A stretch of 64,000 nt of DNA from Ferrigenium kumadai (GCF_018324385.1 NZ_AP019536.1:1488001-1552000); one strand, 5' to 3'; counted from the stretch's first letter, positions 1 through 9,112 are shown. A program made the numbers and translations. Notes: generated by a model not told the origin, from the letters alone.

Positions 1-352
1 AGCCCCACTCCTTACCCCCGCCGACCGGATCCGCATAAATCCTGCGTAAGTAGCGCTGCGTCGACGGGTAGCGCGGGTCCTTGAGCAACGCATCCAGGCT
101 CGTTGGATAGCGCCGGTTCGGATCGGGGGCATGTTCGTAATACTGGGCGATGGCGCGGCGGAACTGATGCCCGACGAACAGCAGTTCCAGCTCCTTCTCG
201 CGCTGCTGCGCCAAGTGCCATACCTCCCCGGCCGTGGCCAGCACCATCCCCATGGCAGCGATGAGCGCCAGCAACCCTAAATAAGTGAATCCGCCCTGTC
301 GACACGCTTCTGCACAGGGAATTGCTTTCGAACAATTTGAGCGGGCGGGCAT
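1..352 (-). CDS. Pseudopilin, minor type (partial, runs off left edge)
   Basis: Only the first 117 codons are in the window. The ATG at 352 overlaps the TGA of the preceding gene (TGATG), so translation is probably coupled. The N-terminus is a prepilin-type leader of about 20 residues ending in QGG, followed by FTYLGLLALIAAMGMVLA, a hydrophobic N-terminal helix. The Glu normally at mature position 5 is Gly here, as in GspK-like tip pseudopilins. The body (AQYYEHAPDPNRRYPTSLDA) resembles the pseudopilins upstream. It probably inserts in the inner membrane, is cleaved by a prepilin peptidase not encoded in this window, and joins the pseudopilus. The family call is secure, the exact subunit is not. 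Confidence 0.75.
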   Translation of the reverse strand, partial: MPARSNCSKAIPCAEACRQGGFTYLGLLALIAAMGMVLATAGEVWHLAQQREKELELLFVGHQFRRAIAQYYEHAPDPNRRYPTSLDALLKDPRYPSTQRYLRRIYADPVGGGKEWG

Positions 353-729
353 CACCAATCCTTGTATTCCGAGCCGTCCCGCCCCATCCCCGGCGCGCCG
401 CTCTTTACGTCAAACACTCCGCCCTTCGTGGGATCGTTGACGATGATCCATGTCGTACTCTCGCCGGTAACCGGATCCCGCGGAACGTTGCGCAGGTAGC
501 GCCGACTGACCAGCGTATCCAGTGATTCGGGGTAGGTTCCGTTGTCGCCGTAATACTTGTCCAGCGCCTCCCGCATCAGAAAAAGGTTCTCCCGCAATAC
601 TGCCTCCCTGGATTTTTCCACGCTGCTGAAATAACGCGGCGTCGCTATACTCAGCAACAGCGCGATCACTGCCATGACCACCAGCAACTCGATCAGGGTA
701 AAACCGGTTTTCAGCAAGCGCCGTCCCAT
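352..729 (-). CDS. Pseudopilin, GspG/PulG-like
   Basis: A 125-residue prepilin-like protein: short basic leader (MGRRLLKT), then GFTLIELLVVMAVIALLLS, the classic class III signal with cleavage after Gly and Glu at mature position 5. The globular part has the YYGDNGTYPESLDTL and VPRDPVTGE motifs typical of GspG-like subunits. It starts 6 bases after the stop of the pseudopilin gene at 736-1218 and its stop overlaps the next ATG, so it belongs to the same operon. Expected role: subunit of a periplasmic pseudopilus driven by the GspE/GspF pair encoded upstream. It could equally be a minor pilin of a pilus-like fibre. Confidence 0.85.
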   Translation of the reverse strand: MGRRLLKTGFTLIELLVVMAVIALLLSIATPRYFSSVEKSREAVLRENLFLMREALDKYYGDNGTYPESLDTLVSRRYLRNVPRDPVTGESTTWIIVNDPTKGGVFDVKSGAPGMGRDGSEYKDW

Positions 730-735
730 ATCTCC

Positions 736-1218
736 TCACCAGTTGCGGTATACAACGCCGTTCAGCCCGACGCCGTCCGATCGCGAATAAATGTCGAACA
801 CGTCGCTACCCTCCTGCGGCGCGTCGTAGCTGCTCACATAGCTGCGCTTGCCCCAGGTTTCCGCATCCGGCGTACCCGGATCGTTGAACATCGGATCGCG
901 CGGAATTCGCCGCAAAAAATAGATCCTTTTTTTTCCGCTCGGATCGCCGGCATCGGGCACGCCTTGCACCAGCACATCCAGCGACGGCGGATAACCCGAT
1001 TTCTCCACCGAGTGGATGATGCGCCCGTCGTCCACCGCCTGCTTGTAGGCATCCAGCGCCGTGCGTATCTCCCGCAATGCATGATGCAGATCCTGTTCCT
1101 TGCCGCGCTGCACCGCCAGTTCCGCCATCGGCAACGCCATGGTCGAAAGCAGAGCGACGATAGACACGGTGACCAGCATCTCGATCAGAGTGAAACCGCC
1201 TGAGGCACGCACCATCAT
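736..1218 (-). CDS. Pseudopilin
   Basis: A 160-residue protein with leader MMVRASG followed by GFTLIEMLVTVSIVALLSTM, a type II secretion/type IV pilin signal with Glu at mature position 5. The rest holds LREIRTALDAYKQAVDDGRI and the RRIPRDPMF motif common to pseudopilins. Its ATG overlaps the TGA of the secretin gene (ATGATG around 1215-1218; two adjacent ATGs are possible starts). It should be processed by a prepilin peptidase and packed into the pseudopilus. Family assignment is firm, while subunit type (H, I or J like) cannot be told. Confidence 0.85.
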   Translation of the reverse strand: MMVRASGGFTLIEMLVTVSIVALLSTMALPMAELAVQRGKEQDLHHALREIRTALDAYKQAVDDGRIIHSVEKSGYPPSLDVLVQGVPDAGDPSGKKRIYFLRRIPRDPMFNDPGTPDAETWGKRSYVSSYDAPQEGSDVFDIYSRSDGVGLNGVVYRNW

Positions 1219-3590
1219 TGCGACACCGCGATGAAATGTGGAGCGGGAGCTACTAGTATCAACGGCTCGCCCCCCGCCCCGGTTCCACTGATGCGACTGA
1301 CCATGACCGGTGATTGCGGCGTAGCACTGGTCACCTCAAAAACCAGCGTGGCGACGCTGCCGCCGGCACTGTCCGGTGGCATTCCCGCCAGACCGATCAG
1401 GATCTGCCCGCCAGCCTGGTCGATGGTCTTCGTAAAATTAGACGGTGAGTTGCCCTTCTTCAGGAAATCCCCTTCGACGACATCGGCAGCCTTCAGTACG
1501 GCTGGGTCGAACCCCACCAGAAATCCGACGCTGTTTGCTCCCTGCAGCGCCTGGGTGTTGAGCGCCACGCTGATCCGGTCACCGACCTTCGCTTTGTTCG
1601 GCCCCAGCCAGGAGAATGGTGTCGGGGCTGAGCTAGTCGGGGCTGAGCTAGTCGGGGCTGCGGTAGTCGGAGCAACGGCAGGAGATGGTACAACTGGCTG
1701 AGGCACGAAAGAAGCCGGGGCTACCGCTGATGGAATTGCTGAACTGTTTGGCACAGCAGTGCCAAGCGGCCGCAACGTCAGCGGATCGCTGCGCAGGTTG
1801 GACTCGGTACCGGACCAATATTCCACCTCGCGCGCACTCGGAATGCGGTTGTTGCCGACAATGCGCGGAGTGATGGACAAGATGATTTCCGTTTTCCGAC
1901 CGTCGTCGCGCTGGCTGCCGAACAGATGACCCAGGATCGGCAGCTGACCGAGTCCAGGCACTTTGTTGGCGGTATTGCGGTCTTCGTCGTTGATCAACCC
2001 TGCGAGTATCTGCGTCTCACCGTCCTTCAATCGCAGCACGGTCGAGGTGTTGCGCGTGCCGACCTGATACGACAGCGTTCCGGATTGGGCGTTCTGCACC
2101 TCCTTGACGATGGAGCTGACCTCCAACCCGACCTTGATGGATACATCGTTGTCGAGATGGACCTCGGGTTCGACCTCCAGCTTCAGACCGATATCCAGGT
2201 ACTGCACGCTACCGGTGATCACCGGCGAGCCGGTCGAAACCGGCGTCACGGCATTGGTGATCACCGGCACGCGATCTCCGATCATGATCTTGGCCTTCTC
2301 GCGGTTGCGTGCGCGAATGCGGGGGCTGGCCAGCAGGTTGGTGTCGCTGTCCTGCATCAGCGCGTTGAGAGTGACGTTCAGCGCCGGGCTGGTGACAATG
2401 CTGGCACTGTTAAGCTGGCGCAGCTCGGCCAATGTCGGCGTCGCAGCGGCGACCGCCTTGCCCAGTGCGGTGAAACCGATCTGGCTGGGATACTTGATGC
2501 CGATCTCGGTCAGGCGCGAACGGGTGATCTCCAGCACCTCCACCTCCAGCATGACTTCCGGCTCGGCGATGTCCTGGTCCGCGATCATCTTCTCCGCCAG
2601 GCGGATCGCCTCCGGCGTGTCGCGCATCACCAGCGAATTGGTCTTTTCATGGATGAAGATGTCCTTGGTCTTCAGTAGCGTCTTGATCATGTTCAGCATC
2701 TCCTTCGGCTCCGCATTGGTCAGGTGGAAGCTGCGGATCTTGAGATCCTGGTACTCCTTGAGCTTGGCCGAGGTGTTTGCATAGATGAATACCGTGTTGT
2801 CGTTGATAATTTTCTTTTCCAGCTGGCTCTGCATCAGGATCAGGTCGATCGCATCTTCCACCGACACGTCCTTGACGAAGATCGATGTCTTGAGATCCGG
2901 CTTCACATCCTTGTCCAGCAACACGTTGATGCCGCTGGTACGCGACAGCGCCTCGAACACCATCTTCACATTGGCATCGCGGAATTGCAGGGTGATCGGC
3001 TTCTTGAATCTCGTCTTGAGCAAGGGAGTGGCCATCTGCTCCCGGTCGGACTGATCCTCGATCTGGCGCTGGAGCAGCAGGGCCTGGCTGTTCCTGGGAT
3101 TCTCGACAAGGATGGACTTGACAAGTGCCAGTGCAGCATCGACCTCCCCTTTCTTGAACAGGTTATGCGCATCTTCGACCTGGGTGGCATGGCGGTTTTC
3201 CATCTCCAGTGCCGCGATCCCATCCCTGGCCGTGCTGTTTTCCGGAGAGATTTTCAGTATGCGCTCGTAATCCGCTTTGGCCGCTTCCGGATGCCCGGCG
3301 GCACGCTCGCTGTTCGCGGACGCGAGCAAGCGGTTCACCGCCTGTTCGCGACTGCGGGTCAAAGAGGCGCGGTAAGACATGTTGCCTGGATCGGCCTTGC
3401 TGGCCTGTTCCAGTTGCGCCAGCCCGTCCTCGACGCGCCCTTCATCCATCGACGCCATTCCGTCGCGGTACTGTTTCTGTCCGGCACACCCCGCAACGAC
3501 TGACGCAATCAGCAGGAGCAGCAAGGCATTGCGCCAGGCTTTCAGCACTGTTCTGAACATATCCCAGACTCCCTGTGCAAGATTTTTCAT
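1215..3590 (-). CDS. Secretin (GspD/PilQ/MshL family) with TPR N-terminus and C-terminal cohesin-like domain
   Basis: A 791-residue outer-membrane channel subunit. Residues 1-35 are a lipoprotein signal ending in the lipobox VVAGC. Residues about 36-175 look like TPR helices (DEGRVEDGLAQLEQASKADP). Residues about 195-360 are the secretin N-domains (PITLQFRDANVKMVFEALS, then an N1-type fold). The secretin core follows, with the signature VPGLGQLPILGHLFGS near residue 565 and the beta-barrel tail LSITPRIV. A Pro/Thr/Ser/Ala linker with SSAPT repeats (about 640-670) leads to a final ~120 residues (KVGDRISVALNTQALQGANS) that resemble a cohesin domain. Overlaps of 4 bases with both neighbours show tight coupling. 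The lipoprotein plus TPR front resembles MshL-type secretins; the cohesin tail is unusual. Confidence 0.88.
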   Translation of the reverse strand: MKNLAQGVWDMFRTVLKAWRNALLLLLIASVVAGCAGQKQYRDGMASMDEGRVEDGLAQLEQASKADPGNMSYRASLTRSREQAVNRLLASANSERAAGHPEAAKADYERILKISPENSTARDGIAALEMENRHATQVEDAHNLFKKGEVDAALALVKSILVENPRNSQALLLQRQIEDQSDREQMATPLLKTRFKKPITLQFRDANVKMVFEALSRTSGINVLLDKDVKPDLKTSIFVKDVSVEDAIDLILMQSQLEKKIINDNTVFIYANTSAKLKEYQDLKIRSFHLTNAEPKEMLNMIKTLLKTKDIFIHEKTNSLVMRDTPEAIRLAEKMIADQDIAEPEVMLEVEVLEITRSRLTEIGIKYPSQIGFTALGKAVAAATPTLAELRQLNSASIVTSPALNVTLNALMQDSDTNLLASPRIRARNREKAKIMIGDRVPVITNAVTPVSTGSPVITGSVQYLDIGLKLEVEPEVHLDNDVSIKVGLEVSSIVKEVQNAQSGTLSYQVGTRNTSTVLRLKDGETQILAGLINDEDRNTANKVPGLGQLPILGHLFGSQRDDGRKTEIILSITPRIVGNNRIPSAREVEYWSGTESNLRSDPLTLRPLGTAVPNSSAIPSAVAPASFVPQPVVPSPAVAPTTAAPTSSAPTSSAPTPFSWLGPNKAKVGDRISVALNTQALQGANSVGFLVGFDPAVLKAADVVEGDFLKKGNSPSNFTKTIDQAGGQILIGLAGMPPDSAGGSVATLVFEVTSATPQSPVMVSRISGTGAGGEPLILVAPAPHFIAVSQ
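1621..1670. repeat. 15-bp tandem repeat in the secretin linker
   Basis: The 15-base unit gtcggggctgagcta occurs twice, followed by a third diverged copy. On the minus strand it encodes repeats of the pentapeptide SSAPT in the linker between secretin core and cohesin-like domain. The unit is a multiple of three, so length changes would keep the frame. Confidence 0.8.
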
Positions 3591-4150
3591 GATGCCTCGC
3601 CGGTCTCGATGGTCTGCCTGATGTTGAGCGGCAGATAGGTCAGTTCGACTCGCCCGTCGACCACCCCCTCGACGCGGTAGGTGTTTTCGATCACTTCTCC
3701 CGCAGAAACGGTATAGACCCGGTCACCTTTGACCAGCATGATGATCTGCGACTGCGACTCCTGATAGCGTCCCAGGTAGCTGAACGGCAACGGCGGCGCA
3801 GTGGGCTTGGGCGGTGGTGGGGGGGGCTGCGCCGGGGGTGGCGGCGGGGGAACGTACCAGGAGGTGACGCTGAAGATACCGCTGTTTTCCCCCTCCGCCA
3901 CCTGCTGCCCGCCTTCCTGCGCGGGTTCAGGACGCGCCAGGCGCTCAAGCTCCACGCGCAGCTCTTGTGCTGCGGTGTTTTTCTCCGAACCCTCCGCCGG
4001 GAAATGCATCGCCCCTGCCCCACCCGCACGCGGCGTGGCAGGCTTGGCTGTTTTTACGGCAGCGCTGCCATCATCGTTGGCGGACGTCATTGCGATCGAC
4101 GCTGCAGCAACGATGAGCAAAGCCAGCCGAATCCACGAGTGCTGCTTCAT
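3587..4150 (-). CDS. PilP/GspC-like periplasmic assembly protein
   Basis: A 187-residue protein with an N-terminal hydrophobic segment (LALLIVAAASIAMTSA), a long disordered stretch with a polyproline run (VPPPPPPAQ) around residue 105, and a C-terminal beta-rich domain (FSYLGRYQESQSQIIMLVKG ... DRVYTVSAGEVIENTYRVEG) typical of PilP/GspC homology-region proteins that link the inner-membrane platform to the secretin. It lies directly before the secretin gene with a 4-base overlap, the usual place for a PilP-like gene. No gene symbol is given because this family is divergent. Confidence 0.7.
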   Translation of the reverse strand: MKQHSWIRLALLIVAAASIAMTSANDDGSAAVKTAKPATPRAGGAGAMHFPAEGSEKNTAAQELRVELERLARPEPAQEGGQQVAEGENSGIFSVTSWYVPPPPPPAQPPPPPPKPTAPPLPFSYLGRYQESQSQIIMLVKGDRVYTVSAGEVIENTYRVEGVVDGRVELTYLPLNIRQTIETGEAS

Positions 4151-4806
4151 GATGACCGCCCCAGATAGAGCACCAACCTGATCCTGGCTTCCACCTCCGG
4201 GTCGGCGATGCTCTGGCGTTCGAACTGCACCTGTTCCAGCGCCACGACCGGAAGCTCGCCCGGCAAAGCAGCGAGAAACTTGCGAATCTGCGTATATTCG
4301 CCCTTCAGCGGCAACGTCATCTGGAATCGCACCAGTCTGCCTACCTTGTCCGGAGCGGCCAGGTACTCTCCCTGATCGAGCCTAAGCCCTCGGCTTTCGG
4401 CAAGTGCGGCCAGCTTTTCCAGCCACTGCGGCGCAGAACGCGCCGGCGGGAAAAACCGGTAATACTCGGCCAGCTGTTCCTCCGTACCATGATGCCGGCT
4501 GCGATCTGGTTTGCGGGTATCTTCCTTGAGCTGCCGGGCGACACTATGGCGTATCTCATCCAGATGCGCCTGCAACGGACGGATCGAGGAAAGATAGAAA
4601 GCCGGCAAGACCACCAGCATCCCCAAAGCCATCACACCCGGCCACCCCAGGATGTTCAGCCATTGCCGCGACAGCCAGCGCAACCGGCGCCCCATAGGAA
4701 TCTGCAATGCAGCAGAAGATTGGGCTGTGCAGGAAACAGGCACGGTTGCGCCGGGCATAAAGCGGCGCAGCACAGCCTGCATCCTCTCGGCGGGATGCCA
4801 GCTCAT
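4147..4806 (-). CDS. PilO/GspM-like inner-membrane protein
   Basis: A 219-residue protein with one transmembrane segment near residues 50-72 (ILGWPGVMALGMLVVLPAFYL), followed by a coiled-coil stretch and a ferredoxin-like C-terminal domain (VRFQMTLPLKGEYTQIRKF, then LPVVALEQVQFERQ). This layout is that of PilO/GspM proteins, which dimerise with PilN/GspL in the inner-membrane platform. ATGA overlaps with both neighbours place it in the order M-N-O-P-secretin. The N-terminal 45 cytoplasmic residues are longer than in typical PilO. Confidence 0.7.
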   Translation of the reverse strand: MSWHPAERMQAVLRRFMPGATVPVSCTAQSSAALQIPMGRRLRWLSRQWLNILGWPGVMALGMLVVLPAFYLSSIRPLQAHLDEIRHSVARQLKEDTRKPDRSRHHGTEEQLAEYYRFFPPARSAPQWLEKLAALAESRGLRLDQGEYLAAPDKVGRLVRFQMTLPLKGEYTQIRKFLAALPGELPVVALEQVQFERQSIADPEVEARIRLVLYLGRSS

Positions 4807-5324
4807 GGCTGCCCCTTCAGCACTGCAAGCAAGGCGAAGCGCACCGGCTTGTCCTGGCTCTGCAGCTGAATCTGGTGGCTTTGCAGGTAAACCGAAGCGA
4901 ACATATCCTGCTCTCCCAGTTGCGTGACATAGCCCAGCATCGCCGGAATGTTTTTCGCTTCACCGCTGATCTTCATCACCCGTTTCTCCATATCCGGCTC
5001 CAATGCCAGCAACACCACATCCTTGCTGCCGGACGATTCCACTGCCCGGAACAGACTTTCCCACGGCAAGCCGAGCTGGTGCAGCACCTCGTTCGCATGC
5101 TTTACCTCCTGCACCACATCCTCGGCAGGACGTGTGACGAGACCTCTGTCCTGCTGCCGCGGCTTGCCCTGCTCCAGCTTCGCTTCCCAGTCGTCCGCCT
5201 TGGTGTGCAGCTCGCGGTAAAAAGCAGCTGTCATCAGCAAACCGCTCAGCGACATGGTCAGCAATATCCCCCCGCCCCAGGGGAATGCACGGCTATGCTG
5301 GTAGTCGAGCCGGAGATTTGCCAT
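4803..5324 (-). CDS. PilN-like inner-membrane protein
   Basis: A 173-residue protein from the ATG at 5324, which overlaps the TGA of the PilM-like gene (TGATG); an in-frame GTG at 5333 is a possible but less likely start. It has a short cytoplasmic N-terminus (MANLRLDYQHSRAFPWGG), one transmembrane helix (ILLTMSLSGLLMTAAFYREL) and a periplasmic coiled coil plus a small alpha/beta domain ending in PVRFALLAVLKGQ. This is the PilN architecture, which binds PilM through the N-terminus and PilO through the periplasmic part. Sequence is divergent, so the call rests on layout and gene order. Confidence 0.68.
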   Translation of the reverse strand: MANLRLDYQHSRAFPWGGGILLTMSLSGLLMTAAFYRELHTKADDWEAKLEQGKPRQQDRGLVTRPAEDVVQEVKHANEVLHQLGLPWESLFRAVESSGSKDVVLLALEPDMEKRVMKISGEAKNIPAMLGYVTQLGEQDMFASVYLQSHQIQLQSQDKPVRFALLAVLKGQP

Positions 5325-6205
5325 CAGGCACACCCGCTCAACGCAGCAGCAAACCGTGCGTCAGGCTCCGGCACAAGGCCAGCCCGAAGCAGCGGCTGCA
5401 ATTTCCAGAACTTCCAGCGTTTGCTCTTTGGCATCAGCACATTCCCAAGCCATGGCGCCCACAAAAAGACTTCGTCTATTGCCGTGGCGGACTCGGCCAG
5501 AAACGACTCCCGTTCCAGGATCAGCGGCAAGACCGCGCGGCCATCGCCATCCAGCCTCATGGTGCGCACACTCTCCCAGTGCCCCTCGCGCAACAGGGCA
5601 AGGCACAGGCTGCCGGGCTCCACCAGCACAAACCATGCGCTGCGTCCGTCCAGGATGTTCTGGCAGGTGTTGTAGGCCGCCATCAGGTGCGGCTGGATCG
5701 ATTCGAGCGCAATCTCATTTCGCCCGAACAATGCCCGCAAAGCCTCCGGCAAACGCGGGTCCACGGCGCTGGCCAATTGCGGCATGCCGATCTTGCCGGG
5801 GCTCAGGCGCAGATCCCAGGTTTCGGCGGCATCGCCATAGGCTTGACGGAAAGCATGCCGTGCATAGGCCAGCTCTTCGATTTCGTCGCCGGGCACATCG
5901 CTCCAGGGCAGCAGGACATAGCGCATGAAATGATTGGACAGGATCACCGTCGCGAACGCCTTGCGTCCTGCCTGTTTGGCCAGTGTGGCTTCCAGCGTCT
6001 GTATCGCTGCCCCCCACTGGGTCGCCATCCCCTGAACATCGCCACCGTTGGCCTGGCTACCGGCGTAGTTCGCACAGGGAATGGATTTCTTCTCCAGCAC
6101 AAGGCGCTTCACGCCGCGCCAGGTGACAGACCGCCCGATGCGCGCCAGCAGCACCTGGTCCGGGGTCAGCACTATGCGCAACTCATCGCGAAACGAAGGT
6201 GACAC
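5324..6205 (-). CDS. PilM-like cytoplasmic actin-fold protein
   Basis: A 293-residue soluble protein. The GTG at 6205 is chosen because AGGAG stands 7 bases upstream; the start lies inside the end of the gspE-like gene, a 23-base overlap. The sequence begins VSPSFRDELRIVLTPDQVLL and contains a fold suggestive of the PilM/GspL cytoplasmic domain (ATVILSNHFMRYVLLPWSD, then AWFVLVEPGSLCLALLREGH). PilM-like proteins bind PilN and connect to the ATPase. Position after the ATPase and before the PilN-like gene supports this. Clear ATP-binding motifs are not obvious. Confidence 0.65.
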   Translation of the reverse strand: MSPSFRDELRIVLTPDQVLLARIGRSVTWRGVKRLVLEKKSIPCANYAGSQANGGDVQGMATQWGAAIQTLEATLAKQAGRKAFATVILSNHFMRYVLLPWSDVPGDEIEELAYARHAFRQAYGDAAETWDLRLSPGKIGMPQLASAVDPRLPEALRALFGRNEIALESIQPHLMAAYNTCQNILDGRSAWFVLVEPGSLCLALLREGHWESVRTMRLDGDGRAVLPLILERESFLAESATAIDEVFLWAPWLGNVLMPKSKRWKFWKLQPLLRAGLVPEPDARFAAALSGCA

Positions 6206-7886
6206 GATTGATCTCCTGTAGTGTGGTTTCGCCCCGGCCCACCATATCCAAGGCAAGCTCGCGCAAAAAGCGCGTGCCGTTGCGACGCGCCGCTTCGCGG
6301 AGTACGCGCAACGGCTCGCGGGCGATGATGAGTTCGCGGATCTCGTCGTTCAGGTTGAGTATCTCGGCGATGGCCTTGCGCCCCCTGAACCCGGTGCCGC
6401 GGCATTGATCGCACCCAGCCCCCACCCGGAAGCGCATGGCAGCAGCTGTCTGCCGGTCCAGACCGGAATCGGCGAGCAGGCGCGCGTCCGGCTGGTCCAC
6501 GGTGGTGCATTGCGGGCAATTGATCCGCACCAGCCGTTGCGCCAGGATGCCGTTGAGCGCGGAAACGAAGCTGTAGGGATCGACGCCCATGTGCATGAAG
6601 CGCCCGATGACGTCGAACACGTTGTTGGCATGCACGGTGGTGAACACCAGGTGGCCGGTCAACGCGGACTGCACGGCGATCTGAGCAGTCTCCGGGTCGC
6701 GTATCTCGCCGACCATGATCTTGTCCGGGTCGTGTCGCAGGATGGAGCGCAGGCCGAGGGCGAAACTGAGCCCTTTCTTTTCATTGACCGGGATCTGCAG
6801 CACGCCCGGCAGCTGGTACTCGACCGGATCCTCGATGGTAATGATCTTGTCCTCGCCGTGATTGATCTCCGAGATCGCCGCATACAGCGTCGTGGTCTTG
6901 CCGCTGCCGGTCGGGCCGGTGACCAGCATCATGCCGTAGGGCTCGCTGGCGAGATGGCGCATCCTGGCGATGGATAGCTCGTCGAATCCCAGATAACTCA
7001 GGCGCAGGCCTTCCAGCTGGCTGGACAGGGTCTTCTTGTCGAGGATGCGCAGCACGGCATCCTCGCCGAAGATGCAGGGCATGATGGAAACGCGCAGGTC
7101 CACCTCTCGTCCGCGCACCGACACCTTGAAGCGGCCGTCCTGGGGCACGCGGCGCTCGGAAATGTCGAGCTCGGAGATCACCTTGATGCGTGAGATCACC
7201 TCCTCCGCCAGACTCAGCCCGGGTACCGAACCGACCGTCGTCAGCACTCCGTCGATGCGGTATTTGATCGCCAGGCCGGATGGCCCGGATTCCAGATGGA
7301 TATCGCTGGCTGCGACTTTCAGCGCGTCATACACCGTCGAGTTGACCAGCTTGATCACCGGACTGGTGTCTTCGCTGATGGCCCTCAGCGACAGATCTTC
7401 GACCTCTTCGCCGATCTCCACCGCCTTTTCGTCGGCGGGCTTGATACTGTCCATGGCCAGCAGGGTATCTTCGTAGCGTGCCAGATAGGCCGCCACATCC
7501 GAGCGATGAGCCAGGCCCCAGCTGAAGCCGGACATGATGCGATGTTCGGCCCATCCTTGCAGGGCGGTATCGAACGGGTCGACGATGATCAGGATCAGAC
7601 GCTTGAAATCGTCACGCAGCACAATGCATTCACGCTCCAGCGCCTCGGCGAACTGCAGGATATCGAATGCCGGCGTCATGGAATGCATCGTTTCCATGGA
7701 ATACACCGGGTAATGGAATGTGTTGCCCAGAGCCTGGGCGAAAGATTCCGCATCCAGCCCGGACTGTTCTTCCAGCACCTCGATGATGCGGCGCTGAGAC
7801 GATACGGCTGCAGCACGCGCCATACGGATCTGCTCCGGCGTGAATATCGCCGCATTCAGCATTTTTTCGGAAGCGGCGATGTTCAC
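6183..7886 (-). CDS. gspE: Type II secretion / type IV pilus assembly ATPase (GspE/PilB)
   Basis: A 567-residue motor ATPase. The GTG at 7886 forms a GTGA overlap with the gspF-like stop and gives the expected N-terminus (VNIAASEKMLNAAIFTPEQI); longer in-frame starts inside gspF are less likely. An N-terminal regulatory domain spans about 1-150. Core motifs are the Walker A GPTGSGKTTT, Asp box (ITIEDPVEYQLPGV), Walker B (MVGEIRDPETAQIA) and His box (TGHLVFTTVHANN). Near the end are four cysteines in CPQC and CDQC, the zinc-binding tetracysteine loop of GspE. It should drive pseudopilus extension from the cytoplasmic face. Confidence 0.92.
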   Translation of the reverse strand: MNIAASEKMLNAAIFTPEQIRMARAAAVSSQRRIIEVLEEQSGLDAESFAQALGNTFHYPVYSMETMHSMTPAFDILQFAEALERECIVLRDDFKRLILIIVDPFDTALQGWAEHRIMSGFSWGLAHRSDVAAYLARYEDTLLAMDSIKPADEKAVEIGEEVEDLSLRAISEDTSPVIKLVNSTVYDALKVAASDIHLESGPSGLAIKYRIDGVLTTVGSVPGLSLAEEVISRIKVISELDISERRVPQDGRFKVSVRGREVDLRVSIMPCIFGEDAVLRILDKKTLSSQLEGLRLSYLGFDELSIARMRHLASEPYGMMLVTGPTGSGKTTTLYAAISEINHGEDKIITIEDPVEYQLPGVLQIPVNEKKGLSFALGLRSILRHDPDKIMVGEIRDPETAQIAVQSALTGHLVFTTVHANNVFDVIGRFMHMGVDPYSFVSALNGILAQRLVRINCPQCTTVDQPDARLLADSGLDRQTAAAMRFRVGAGCDQCRGTGFRGRKAIAEILNLNDEIRELIIAREPLRVLREAARRNGTRFLRELALDMVGRGETTLQEINRVTFVSR

Positions 7887-9073
7887 TGGATGCTCCCGGC
7901 GAGTTCGAAGATCGGGAAATACATGAGCACGACGATGCCGCCGATCAGCAGGCCGATGAAGGCCATCAACAACGGCTCGAACAACCTGGTGAAGCGCTCC
8001 ACCCACTGCGCCGTTTCATCCTCGTAGAAGGCCGCGATGCGTTCCATCATCTCGCCCATCCTGCCGGTGCGCTCACCCACGCGCAGCATGCGCAACGCCA
8101 CCGGGGTGGTGAGGCCGTAGCGCTCCATCGAGTCCGAAATGGAATGTCCCTCGCGGATGCTCGTCGCGGCCAAGGCAAGCTGGCCACGCAGCGACACCTG
8201 CAGAAGGTCGGAAACCATCTGCAGAGCAGGAAGTACCGGCATCCCGCCGCGCAGGAGCATCCCGAGCGAACGGTAAAATCCGGCCAATTGGTAGAGATGC
8301 AACCGCATGCCGATGGCCGGCATCCGCCACAGCTGCTGCACGAGCCACTGCCTGAAGCTCGGCCGGGTGGCCGTATAAGCCAGCACCGCCAGCGACAGTA
8401 ACGCGACACTCAACAGCAAGGCGCCATGCGCTTCCAGGAACACGCCCCAACGGATCAGGATGCGCGACATGAACGGCAGGTCGCCGCCGATATCTTCATA
8501 GATGCGGCTGAAGCGCGGCACGACGTATACCATCAGGAAAACGGCCACCAGCCCGCCGCCGCCAGCCAGCAGCATGGGATAGATCGAGGCGCTGACCACT
8601 TTCCGTTTCACGCCGTCGATCTGGGAATGGTAGGCGATGTAGCGCGACAGCCCTTCCGGCAGCGCGCCGGTCTTCTCACTGGCGCGGACCGTCGCCACAT
8701 ACAGCAGCGGGAATTTCGCACCTGATTGCTGCAAGGCGTAGGACAGTGGATGCCCCTCGTAAAGACAGGAAACGATTTGAACCAGTATCTTCTTGACCCC
8801 TGTGCGCTGTTCCTTTTCCGCCAGCGTCTCCAGCGCTTCCACCAGCGCCAATCCGGACTCCAGCAGCGCCAGCAATTCCTGGCAGAACTGGACCAGGGGG
8901 AAATCCACCTTGTCCCGGTTCCGCCACAGCAGCCACGATTGCCTTGCCCTGACCGAGATGACCGTATAGCCCTGAGCCACGGCCTGGGCCATGGCATCGT
9001 TGCTATCGACGGCTTCCAGCGCAAAGGCCGAAAGTCCCTCGTTACCACGCAATGCTTTTACCTCGTAGCGCAT
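7883..9073 (-). CDS. gspF: Type II secretion inner-membrane platform protein (GspF/PilC)
   Basis: A 396-residue polytopic protein with two GspF domains. The first (LVQFCQELLALLESGLALVE) is followed by a membrane helix around residues 170-195. The second (LYQLAGFYRSLGMLLRGGMP) is followed by a C-terminal helix FEPLLMAFIGLLIGGIVVLM. Conserved GMP and GERTG motifs are present. It anchors the pseudopilus base and couples to the ATPase. It begins 39 bases after the GspG-like gene and overlaps the ATPase gene by 4 bases. Confidence 0.92.
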   Translation of the reverse strand: MRYEVKALRGNEGLSAFALEAVDSNDAMAQAVAQGYTVISVRARQSWLLWRNRDKVDFPLVQFCQELLALLESGLALVEALETLAEKEQRTGVKKILVQIVSCLYEGHPLSYALQQSGAKFPLLYVATVRASEKTGALPEGLSRYIAYHSQIDGVKRKVVSASIYPMLLAGGGGLVAVFLMVYVVPRFSRIYEDIGGDLPFMSRILIRWGVFLEAHGALLLSVALLSLAVLAYTATRPSFRQWLVQQLWRMPAIGMRLHLYQLAGFYRSLGMLLRGGMPVLPALQMVSDLLQVSLRGQLALAATSIREGHSISDSMERYGLTTPVALRMLRVGERTGRMGEMMERIAAFYEDETAQWVERFTRLFEPLLMAFIGLLIGGIVVLMYFPIFELAGSIQ

Positions 9074-9112
9074 CGGTTCTCCTTCATCAGATCTGCCGAT
9101 CAGGATGACATC

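Noticed and set aside
1926..3503. Plus-strand open frames across the secretin gene
   Set aside because: Shadows of the secretin coding strand with no recognisable domains and no ribosome sites; all neighbours are on the minus strand.
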